DNA from: Apostichopus japonicus
Taxonomy: Eukaryota > Echinodermata > Holothuroidea > Aspidochirotida > Stichopodidae
Length of the DNA: 64,000 bases
Direction: 5' to 3'
NCBI RefSeq assembly: GCF_037975245.1
Contig: NC_092569.1
Span: 221,001-285,000, forward strand
The translations under genes and the position numbers were made by a program. This document shows, piece by piece, positions 1 through 12,300 of this stretch (within the stretch, counting starts at the first letter, position 1; each line of letters begins with the position of its first letter). A model generated the notes under the pieces. It was not told where the DNA came from. It searched no databases and saw only the letters and a list, made by a program, of their open reading frames with translations.

Positions 1-326
1 ATGGCCGGCCTGGGGGAGGGTCTAAGGGGAGGGGGTGTCCCCCTCCCCTTTGGAATTTTTTGCATTTCCAGGTGGCCTCAGATGCAATTTGGTGCAATAT
101 AGCACACTTCAACACCCACTCCAATTTGTAGACTTAATTTTGTATTTTCACCTGGCCTTAGATGCAATTTGGTGCTCCAAATGAGATTTTTTTTCTCATT
201 TGAAAATGAAAAAGGGGTTTTCTGACTTGCGAACCGGGGGGGGGGGGCGGAATGATACTTCCGCCCCTCCACATTTTTCACTGGGGGGGCTGGCGCCCCC
301 CAGCCCCCCCGGTTCCTACGCCCTTG
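1..326. mobile_element. Right end of a truncated hAT-like DNA transposon
   Basis: G- and C-rich blocks around 232-310 lead into a terminus reading GGTTCCTACGCCCTTG (311-326). Read on the other strand this starts CAAGGGCGTAGGAACC, which resembles the termini of the hAT-like elements elsewhere in this window (CAAGGGCGGCGGAA at 26609 and 33351). The left end lies outside the window, so the target duplication cannot be checked. No transposase remains are visible. Confidence 0.45.
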
Positions 327-819
327 AGTAACGTTATTTCATGTGTTATTATCGAAATTGTGTGATAATTATCCAAAACACTCGAATAATGAGATATACT
401 AAAAGAAATTGCTCATTTGATTGCTCATTTCAAAAGTGAAGAGCTGCAACTCTTGCCACTTCTGTTCCTTCGTCTGTTTCTTTTATAACTAGTGATGTTC
501 TCCACTGTGTTGCTGGATTAGCATATTTGCATCCTTGCAATCAGATCGTCAGCAACCAAATGTCAAAAAAAAAAAGGATTTCAAATATCAAGTGTCATTG
601 TAATACATAATTATTATGTTTTATCTAAAACTTTCGAAATTTTGACTTTATCATCTCGATAATCTTAATAAATAAATTGCTACTTGGAGATATCGCCCTT
701 CTTGGGCATTGTAATGGGCACCGAAAATAAATTCTCCTCATAAACGGCACCAAACCCACCACACTTTTTGGAAGCTTCTTACGCCACTCATGAAAAGAAT
801 TGTGAATTTTCTCGCGATG

Positions 820-1055
820 CTATAGGGCCGAAGGCGCTAGCTACAAAAGTAATTAACTTCATATACACATTTTAGCTCACAGACTACAATGGCCAATGCT
901 TTGCTATAGTGCTAGCTATACAAATACTATTTACTTCATATAAATTTTTTAGATTACGGGCCAGAATGGCCAAAGCTTTGCTATAGGGCCGGAGGCACTA
1001 GCTACAAACACTATTTACTTCCTGTACATATTTTAGGTTACAGGCCAGAATGGCC
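820..1055. repeat. Degenerate tandem repeat, about 80 bp x 3
   Basis: The words 'gctatag', 'gctagctac', 'atttacttcatat' and 'ccagaatggcc' recur in the same order about every 80 bp (near 821, 902 and 978). The copies have diverged. It lies downstream of the CIB1-like gene, possibly within or beyond its 3' UTR. No function is evident. Confidence 0.55.
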
Positions 1056-3330
1056 TCATTGGCAACAAATGGTGCTGTTAACGTACCACTGCAATATTTT
1101 TTTAAACAGGCTACAACACAAAATGACAACATTAAGAACAAAGGAATCTTGTGTACGTTTTCTTGAAACGATGATGGCTTAACATTAGTAAAAAAAAGAA
1201 TCACTTTGTAAAGAAAAGGCAGTAGACCACACCCTCATACCTCCTCATCAAACAATGAAATCCCAAAAGAATTTTGAAATTGTTAAAAGAAACCAATATA
1301 GTAATGTGAAATTGCAAAAATTCTTTAAAAAAAATAAACTTAATCATTGTAACATTAATATTTATCCCAATATGAAAGCAAACCACAGATAATAGTGACC
1401 TCGAGTGATCCAAGAAGCTGCCCAAATAAATAAGATAAAATTTAATTAAAATAAATTACTAGTCATGTTGAGTACTTAATGATACAGTGTAACATTATTT
1501 CAATCAGAGATAACATATCAGCTTACATGGAAGTAATGTTAGTACATTAAATGATAATTTGTTTTGTTGTGTGTAATAAATATAATATTTCTACCAAATA
1601 AATTCAAGCACAATCTTCTAACCCTAAGAAAAGTAAACATTGTCGAATTTCTACACACATAACCACCCCCCCACCCTACCCTTATATATGACACAACTAT
1701 TATTAGTAACATTTTACACTGCAAGATAACTCATGACTATCTGGCTGAGTGAGTCTTAGCAGTTGATTAAATGCTTCAGGACTGCAGTGTTTCAGTATAC
1801 CTTGTGTGATATATCAGAGCTGATTTCTGGGTGGGTCTGATTTGAAATTATTGATGAGATACTATTCTTGTCATCAGATGAAAACACAGTTGCCCAGGTA
1901 AAAATCACGTAGGCAATGGGGAACTGATCTGGCCAAATACAAATGCTGTAATGTCATTTTTATTTGCATCACACCCTAACACACCTAAACTACTACAGTA
2001 GGTGAGCATAATACAAATCCATCATTAAATGGACCTCTTGTGCTTCACAGGAAGACTTGTCTGTTTACATGATGCCACAGTGAATGGCCATGTATAATTA
2101 ATGCCATATATTCATCAAGAATTTGACCATTGAGTAACTGGGCTTGACATCCCTTTTAATACCAGACTATCATCTTTCATACAAACCACATTGTAATACC
2201 ATAACACCTAATGGAACAAATCAACTACTCTAAATGGACAAAATATATTTCATTTGTAATAACAGATAATTGTTTAAATCTTAATATATTGATTATTTAC
2301 TTGTAATAAATGAATATCTTTTCTTAGGAGTTGCTTCATGAGACAAGAGATGAACACCCCCACCATCCTTATCATACATTAATACAAGGGGATGGGCTGG
2401 GGAGGGGAAGGGGATGGGTGAGGCTGTGACTACACATACTGAAAGAGCAAAGTGTAATCCAAAAGGTATGCAATAACTGTGGTCTCCTTATAATGAAATA
2501 AACCTTTAAAATGTAAAGTATGCATATATGTATTAAACCTGAAGATATAGAATGATTTTATTTTTAAATATGCTATCAATATAATTTCAACATTTGTAAA
2601 ACTTGATCTTAGGCACCTGCTGAATGGAAGCTCTCAAGTAGACAAGGAATGAATTACTAACTATGTGCAAGATAAACCTGTAATATTCTACATAGAAAAT
2701 TTCATGAAAAGTTCCAAGAAACTGTGTTACTCTTTCTGCCATGTAAATTAAAGGCTTTGATAAATGCCTTCATATTGCAATTTCATGACATTTTGCAGAA
2801 AGGACTGCCCTCTTAAAACCTTTAGACAAACACTAATGCAGACACCACAGCACAACACTAAACCTGGAAGAACTTTGTAATACTTTTACCGAAAACAACT
2901 GCAACTTTTCCAGAATTGTGCTCCTTTTTGAATTATTATTATCAACACAATCATTTTTATATATCAGCACAACTAGGCAAATTTGTATGAATATAACAAC
3001 TCATGTGATGACCATTTTAAGGTTTGGAACAAATTGTGTAATGACATTTTCATGGAATTCATGCTGTACCTGCATAGCTTGCTGAAAGACATAAACAACA
3101 TGAAGACATTGAAGATATCAAAACTTCCCCAATCACAAACACTGAAAGATGAATGAGAAATAACTTTGATTATAACCAATCCACACCACTTATTGATTAG
3201 TTTTGAAGGCAATGTCAATCTCTGAATACACATTGTAGCAATCCATGGTTACCACTTTGCTTAGGGAAACTCTGCTGGTAACTTCTCTAGCCAACTTCCT
3301 CGTTTTGACAAGCCAGCAAACTTGTCCATC
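1056..3330. other. A/T-rich flank with no gene, downstream of CIB1-like stop
   Basis: No conserved coding exon is visible on either strand; the short ORFs here lack recognisable protein sequence. The region would contain the 3' UTR of the minus-strand CIB1-like gene, whose stop is at 3331-3333. Several TTTATT words (AATAAA on the minus strand, for example near 2557 and 1959) could be polyadenylation signals, but none stands out. Confidence 0.5.
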
Positions 3331-6300
3331 TCACAGACGAATCCTGAAAGAGCTATGACAGAAAAAACAAAACAAAACAGGACTAAGATAAAACAACAGC
3401 ATTGTTCAAGTAAAATTAATGCACTTAATGAAACAAACTTCAACATGAAATAGGCTGTATTGACATGGAAAATGTTGACGAATGTTAGCTTAAAATATTT
3501 AAAAAATTGAAAGATTTCTTGCAGAATGTGCAATTACTGTTGTCAAAAGTCATGGTCTATTTTGGAGCCATTGAACTAATCTATTTACAAGAAGAAGTTT
3601 TACAACTTTCTTTCTGAGCAAGGACAGACAGTTTTCAGATGAGCTATTTTGCAGGCTTGGTTCTATTTGCAATGACTTTAAATGACAGTGTATACAATCA
3701 CTGTGATATATCCACACCATCAATTTATCTGCAGAAATGCAAATTTCCAATACTTCATCTTATAGTGAAGAGCACTGTCATGGCTTTGCCCTAGTTGGAA
3801 CCTCAATACACCAAATTCAAGCTGCATGCTGCCTTTTACATATTTACAATTTCTGTGTTTTCCTTAGCATAGTACAATTTTGAGCCCTTAGTATAATATT
3901 GAAGATTCAATAGTTTTAATTATTCTTAATGTAACCTAGGTTGAGATCAGAGTCTATCCTAACATTGTAAATATACAGCCTCAATTACTTTAGGAAATCA
4001 GGTGCTTTGAATATCACATGTTCAAACTCAGCAAAGGACAATTAATGGTTACCTAGGTTGAGATCAGAATCTAGCCTAACATTGTAAATATACAGCCCCA
4101 CTTACTTTAGGAAATCAGGTGCATGTATATCACATGTTCAAACTCAGCAAAGGACAATTTATGGTTACCTAGGTTGAGATCAGAATCTATCCTAACATTG
4201 TAAATATACAGCCTCACTTACTTCAGGAAATCAGGTGCTTTGGATATCACATGTTCAAACTCAGCAAAGGACAATTAATGGTTACCTAGGTTGAGATCAG
4301 AATCTAGCCTAACATTGTAAATATACAGCCTCACTTACTTCAGGAAATCAGGTGCTTTGGATATCACATGTTCAAACTCAGCAAATGACAAAGCATCATC
4401 ATCATCCAGATCAGCCTCTTTTAGGACCTGGAAAGATGAAAAATTAAAAAATTACCAGACTATTATTACAAATAAAACCTGCATCATTTCATTTCCTGCC
4501 AGAAACAGAAATTTAACAGTAAACATTGTTGACTGCTGACCAGTCTGTACTCATAAGGATGCTATCGTTGTTGACTGCTGACCAGTCTCTACTCATAAGG
4601 ATGCTATCATTGTTGACTGCTGACCAGTCTGTACTCATTAGGATGCTATCATTGCTGACTGCTGACCAGTCTGTACTCATGAGGATGCTATCATGGTTGA
4701 CTGCTGACCAGTCTGTACTCATAAGGATGCTATCATTGTTGACTGCTGACCAGTCTCTACTCATAAGGATGCTATCATTGTTGACTGCTGACCAGTCTGT
4801 ACTCATGAGGATGCTATCATGGTTGACTGCTGACCAGTCTGTACTCATAAGGATGCTATCATTGTTGACTGCTGACCAGTCTGTACTCATGAGGATGCTA
4901 TCATTGTTGACTGCTGACCAGTCTGTACTCATGAGGATGCTATCATGGTTGACTGCTGACCAGTCTGTACTCATAAGGATGCTATCATGGATGACTGCTG
5001 ACCAGTCTGTACTCATGAGGATGCTATCATGGATGACTGCTGACCAGTCTGTGCTCATTAGGATGCTATCATTGTTGACTGCTGACCAGTCTGTACTCAT
5101 GAGGATGCTATCATGGTTGACTGCTGACCAGTCTCTACTCATAAGGATGCTATCATGGTTGACTGCTGACCAGTCTGTACTCATAAGGATGCTATCATGG
5201 TTGACTGCTGACCAGTCTGTGCTCATAAGGATGCTATCATGGATGACTGCTGACCAGTCTGTGCTCATTAGGATGCTATCATTGTTGACTGCTGACCAGT
5301 CTGTACTCATTAGGATGCTATCATGGTTGACTGCTGACCAGTCTGTACTCATAAGGATGCTATCATGGATGACTGCTGACCAGTCTGTGCTCATAAGGAT
5401 GCTATCATGGATGACTGCTGACCAGTCTGTGCTCATTAGGATGCTATCATTGTTGACTGCTGACCAGTCTGTGCTCATTAGGATGCTATAATGGTTGACT
5501 GCTGACCAGTCTGTGTTCATTAGGATGCTATCATTGTTGACTGCTGACCAGTCTGTACTCATAAGGATGCTATCATTGTTGACTGCTGACCAGTCTGTAC
5601 TCATAAGGATGCTATCATGGTTGACTGCTGACCAGTCTGTACTCATAAGGATGCTATCATTGTTGACTGCTATCATTGTTGACTGCTGACCAGTCTCTAC
5701 TCATAAGGATGCTATCATGGATGACTGCTGACCAGTCTGTGCTCATAAGGATGCTATCATGGTTGACTGCTGACCAGTCTGTACTCATAAGGATGCTATC
5801 ATGGTTGACTGCTGACCAGTTTGTACTAATGCTATCATGATTGACTGCTGACCAGTCTCTACTCATAAGGATGCTATCATTGTTGACTGCTGACCAGTCT
5901 CTACTCATAAGGATGCTATCATTGTTGACTGCTGACCAGTCTGTATTCATAAGGATGCTATCATGGTTGACTGCTGACCAGTCTCTACTCATTAGGATGC
6001 TATCATTGTTGACTGCTGACCAGTCTGTATTCATAAGGATGCTATCATTGTTGACTGCTGACCAGTCTCTACTCATAAGGATGCTATCATGGTTGACTGC
6101 TGACCAGTCTGTACTCATAAGGATGCTATCATTGTTGACTGCTGACCAGTCTCTACTCATAAGGATGCTATCATTGTTGACTGCTGACCAGTCTTTATTC
6201 ATAAGGATGCTATCATGGTTGACTGCTGACCAGTCTGTACTCATAAGGATGCTATCATGGTTGACTGCTGACCAGTCTGTACTCATAAGGATGCTATCAT

Positions 6301-9300
6301 TGTTGACTGCTGACCAGTCTCTACTCATAAGGATGCTATCATTGTTGACTGCTGACCAGTCTTTATTCATAAGGATGCTATCATGGTTGACTGCTGAACA
6401 GTCTGTACTCATAAGGATGCTATCATGGTTGACTGCTGACCAGTCTTTTTTCATAAGGATGCTATCATGGTTGACTGCTGACCAGTCTGTACTCATAAGG
6501 ATGCTATCATGGTTGACTGCTGACCAGTCTTTATTCATAAGGATGCTATCATGGTTGACTGCTGACCAGTCTGTACTCATAAGGATGCTATCATCAATTA
6601 TTGACTGCTGACCAGTCTGTACTCATAAGGATGCTATCATGGTTGACTGCTGACCAGTCTGTACTCTTGCCAAATGAGTTTAAAATTTGTCATTAAATTA
6701 TCAGTTACGTAATTTGTTTGAAGAGATACTGACGATGCTGTAATTTGTGATTTGCCAATTTCTTGCCTTGTGAGCATTTTGCACCTTCTTCTTTAACTAA
6801 TGAACAGACAAACAACTGCAACTCTGAAACTATTTCTAATCCTGGATAACTTGAATAAGAAAAGAATCATCTACTAGACTGTTTGATCTACACTGAAAGT
6901 CACTTCTATATTTGGCTGTCTGTTTGTTGTGCTTCTTCCCTTCTATCTTAAAACAAACAATTTAAGTTAGATATTTGCCTAGCAACAGTTTCAGCTGTTT
7001 CAGTAAAGGTGACATTGTACGATATGTGTATGCTTGTTGTTAGAGCACACAAACAAGTCCCACAGTTGATACAAAATTCATGCGGTTTTACAGCAATCTT
7101 GCATCTTTTTAATCTCTCTCAGTCAAGAATATGATGTAACAGGCAAAGGTTAAATATTCACGAGCATTAACAGAAAGACGTGCTGGTGCCCTTGAAATTC
7201 TGTGGTCAAAACTTTGAATTTACTGTCCCAAGAGATGCTTAAAGCCTAAATATAAGCTTCAACATTTATATTTAGTTTTAATTTTAATAATTGTACAAAT
7301 GTTCAAAGCCAACAGGAGATACTTCAAACTTTAGCATTCATATCTTCTAACTTAGTATCAGTACGTTTTAAAACTTATTGACTTTTAAATTACTTGATAT
7401 ACTTTGAAACTTGCAGTCTAGCCAAATACTAGTATGCTACACCATGATAAAACTCAACTCAGAAACCTTTAATTTACACAACTCAGCATTGGAGAACAAC
7501 AACATTAACCTGAAATTGTTTGGCACATTCCACAAGAAAGTAAAATATTTAAAGAAAAAGTCAATCAAACCAATTCTGATAAATCTCAAGTATCTGATAG
7601 CATGTCCCCTCTCCCAAACTGTGTATGATATCTGATAGCATGTCCCCTCTCCCAAACTGTGTATGATATCTGATAGCATGTCCCCTCTCCCAAACTGTGT
7701 ATGATATCTGATAGCATGTCCCCTCTCCCAAACTGTGTATGATATCTGATAGCATGTCCCCTCTCCCAAACTGTGTATGATATCTGATAGCATGTCCCCC
7801 TCTCCCAAACTGTGTATGATATCTGATAGCATGTCCCCTCTCCCAAACTGTGTATGATATCTGATAGCATGTCCCCCCTCCCAAACTGTGTATGATATCT
7901 GATAGCATGTCCCCTCTCCCAAACTGTGTATGATATCTGATAGCATGTCCCCTCTCCCAAACTGTGTATGATATCTGATAGCATGTCCCCTCTCCCAAAC
8001 TGTGTATGATATCTGATAGCATGTCCCCTCTCCCAAACTGTGTATGATATCTGATAGCATGTCCCCTCTCCCAAACTGTGTATGATATCTGATAGCATGT
8101 CCCCTCTCCCAAACTGTGTATGATATCTGATAGCATGTCCCCTCTCCCAAACTGTGTATGATATCTGATAGCATGTCCCCACCCCAAACTGTGTATGATA
8201 TCTGATAGCATGTCCCCGCTCCCAAACTGTGTATGATATCTGATAGCATGTCCCCTCTCCCAAACTGTGTATGATATCTGATAGCATGTCCCCTCTCCCA
8301 AACTGTGTATGATATCTGATAGCATGTACCCTCTCCCAAACTGTGTATGATATCTGATAGCATGTCCCCTCTCCCAACTGTGTATGATATCTGATAGCAT
8401 GTCCCCTCTCCCAAACTGTGTATGATATCTGATAGCATGTCCCCCCTCCCAAACTGTGTATGATATCTGATAGCATGTCCCCTCTCCCAAACTGTGTATG
8501 ATATCTGATAGCATGTCCCCTCTCCCAAACTGTGTATGATATCTGATAGCATGTCCCCACCCCAAACTGTGTATGATATCTGATAGCATGTCCCCGCTCC
8601 CAAACTGTGTATGATATCTGATAGCATGTCCCCTCTCCCAAACTGTGTATGATATCTGATAGCATGTCCCCTCTCCCAAACTGTGTATGATATCTGATAG
8701 CATGTCCCCTCTCCCAAACTGTGTATGATATCTGATAGCATGTCCCCTCTCCCAAACTGTGTATGATATCTGATAGCATGTCCCCTCTCCCAAACTGTGT
8801 ATGATATCTGATAGCATGTCCCCTCTCCCAAATTGTGTATGATATCTGATAGCATGTCCCCTCTCCCAAACTGTGTATGATATCTGATAGCATGTCCCCT
8901 CTCCCAAACTGTGTATGATATCTGATAGCATGTCCCCTCTCCCAAACTGTGTATGATATCTGATAGCATGTCCCCTCTCCCAAACTGTGTATGATATCTG
9001 ATAGCATGTCCCCTCTCCCAAACTGTGTATGATATCTGATAGCATGTCCCCTCTCCCAAACTGTGTATGATATCTGATAGCATGTCCCCCCTCCCAAACT
9101 GTGTATGATATCTGATAGCATGTCCCCTCTCCCAAACTGTGTATGATATCTGATAGCATGTCCCCTCTCCCAAACTGTGTATGATATCTGATAGCATGTC
9201 CCCACCCCAAACTGTGTATGATATCTGATAGCATGTCCCCACCCCAAACTGTGTATGATATCTGATAGCATGTCCCCGCTCCCAAACTGTGTATGATATC

Positions 9301-12300
9301 TGATAGCATGTCCCCTCTCCCAAACTATGTATGATATCTGATAGCATGTCCCCTCTCCCAAACTGTGTATGATATCTGATAGCATGTCCCCTCTCCCAAA
9401 CTGTGTATGATATCTGATAGCATGTCCCCTCTCCCAAACTGTGTATGATATCTGATAGCATGTCCCCTCTCCCAAACTGTGTATGATATCTGATAGCATG
9501 TCCCCTCTCCCAAACTGTGTATGATATCTGATAGCATGTCCCCTCTCCCAAACTGTGTATGATATCCAGGGTTCTGCCGCTGCCGGTCGGCGCCGGTCGG
9601 GCCCGACCAGCACGCTGAATTACCGACCGCCACAATCTGCCTGAGTGACTTTTCCGACCGGCACTTATTTTCGATAGGAACTCCAAAAAACAGCTCCATA
9701 GCCGGAGGGTCGAACGTACAGAAACAATCTGTTTGAGACTAGGGGAAATCCAGTTCATAACTGTTCAAAATATCCAACACATCACAGTGTCATACTTAGG
9801 TGTTAGACAGGGGATGAGCTCACAGTTGTTTGGCAAGGTACCTGGGAAAATTCGCAGCACATGTACCGTGGTAGTTGGGTAGGGTAATTATGTAATTATG
9901 TGATATCTTTTCAATGGACCGATTTCATAGGCCCGATGTTGAATAAATGAGAGAGAATACATAATTCATTATGATTCGTCTTTATTTGGGAGTGGACTCT
10001 CACTCACTGTCCATCTAAAATTATCATCTCAGCCTGAATGATTTATTTAATAGGCACCACCGGCTGGTCTGTACTCTGGTGCTCCAGATATTTGTCCTAA
10101 CTTTTTTCATTAATTATGAAAAATTCCAGACATGAGATCTCATTTCAAAGCTGTCTACATGTGGCTCAGAATACTCGGGAAGGGCCGTTTCCGGCCATCT
10201 GGGGGGTTTCCAAAACCCAAAATTTTCTTGTACGCTCCGCGCCAACCGATGGTGGCGCTCCGCTTAGATAGTCCTGCCGGCACTCAATCCACCTTGGGCG
10301 GAACCCTGGATATCTGATAGCATGTCCCCTCTCCAAAACTGTGTATGATATCTGATAGCATGTCCCCCCCCCAACTGTGTATGATATCTGATAGCATGTC
10401 CCCTCTCCCAAACTGTGTATGAATAATTTGGGAGAGCAACTCATGCTTGAGATTTTAATGTTTCTTGCATTCAAAACATTGTTGACATACCTTGCTAGAT
10501 ATGCATACCTTACTGTATTCATATTCTATCATACTGTAGTAACCTGTGCTCATACTCGAGCACATTGAATAGTAACATTCTGTACTCATACTCTCAGCAA
10601 GGGCATTAATACTCACCCCAAGGACATTAATACTCACCCCAAGGACATTAATACTCACACCAAGGACATTATAAACTCACAGCAAGGACATTAATACTCA
10701 CACCAAGGACATGAATACTCACCCCAAGGACATTATAAACTCACAGCAAGGACATTAATACTCATACCAAGGACATTATAAACTCACAGCAAGGACATTA
10801 ATACTCATACCAAGGACATGAATACTCACAGCAATGAAATCATACTCACACTTAGAACAATCATACTCACAGCAGGACAATCATACTCACATCAAGGACA
10901 ATCATACTCACACCAAGGACAATTCCACTTGTACTCATGCTCATACCAAAGACAATTCAACTTGTACTCATACTCACAGCGCGGACAATCTACTTGTACT
11001 CTTACTCACACCAAAGACAATACTACTTGTACTCTTACTCATACCAAAGACAATTCTACTTGTACTCTTACTCATACCAAGGACAATACTACTTGTACTC
11101 TTACTCATACCAAAGACAATTCTACTTGTACTCTTACTCATATCAAAGACAATTCTACTTGTACTCTTACTCATACCAAAGACAATTCTACTTGTACTCT
11201 TACTCATACCAACGACAATTCTACTTGTACTCTTACTCACACCAAAGACAATTCTACTTGTACTAGTTTTCACACCGAGAACAATTCTTCTTGTACTAGT
11301 ACTCACACCAAAGACAAATACTTGTACTCTTACTTATACCAAGGACAATTCTACTTGTACTCATATTTGTTATGTTTGGAAAACATGAATTGTACAATTT
11401 AGAGGAAAACAATCCAGAATGAACAGTGTGATATGCTTGGCATGAATATCACAAACTGGGCTCCTTTGTGAGTATATGCTATATATGGTTAATTTGTCCG
11501 TACTTATTATTTTATTTTCACTTACATCATTTATAAGTTGTTGCATTTCATCAGCAGTGAGTTGTTGGTCGCCAGTCAATCTCGTAATCAACTCTCGTAA
11601 ATCATTACTGGTAATGTAATCATCTCCATCAAAATCTGTAAAAAAAACAAAAAGAGGAAAAATAATAAGTTTGATGTAAGAGTGTTATAGCATTATGGCT
11701 GTTGTAAAAATGGTAAAAGTAAAACTAGAGAATTAATTGTAACATTCTGTGTTGGAATAACATATAATTAATAACAACAACAAGAACAACAACATTACAG
11801 CATTTATTGTTAGCAATGTTCTCCAACTATGGATCTAATTGCACAAGAATTTCAAAGAAAGGTAATGATAATAATTAACGATTTCATCTAAGCATGAATA
11901 CATCATCAAAAACTTGTGCTTATGAAGCCTTTTATAAGGTTTTTCTTTAAATGTATCAGGCATCTTGACAGTTCAGGTTCCATCATCTACAAATCTTGTA
12001 TTGCAACAGATCAAAGGTCAAAGATCAAAGATGGCAAAAGTCTCATAAATAATTAAAAAATTCAGATATCACATCAGTCCAAATTTGGTAATACTGTTTT
12101 ACTTCAAGTCTATTGCAAAAATTCTAAACACCTTTGACAGCAAAAATTAATTCATCATCTGCTGGTAGACATTGGGATAAGTTATATTAAATGAGTTGGG
12201 TCAGTATATAAGAGATTATATAGATGTCAGACTGTATTTTGTCTTGGATGTGTAACTTTTTGATAATCTGACCAAACAGACTAAATGCTAGACTCACACA

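Noticed and set aside
4513-6611. Long ORFs on both strands with a 14-residue repeat
   Set aside because: They arise from a stop-free 42-bp minisatellite inside CIB1 intron 5; there is no independent start context, domain or splice support.
7437-9758. ORFs up to 773 codons with a 38-residue repeat
   Set aside because: Three overlapping frames of the same 38-bp array are all open, as expected when the unit length is not a multiple of three and the unit lacks stops.
10132-10317. 61-codon ORF and similar ORFs at 26573-26782 and 55986-56174
   Set aside because: They share text because they cross copies of the hairpin module and transposon ends, not because they encode a protein family.
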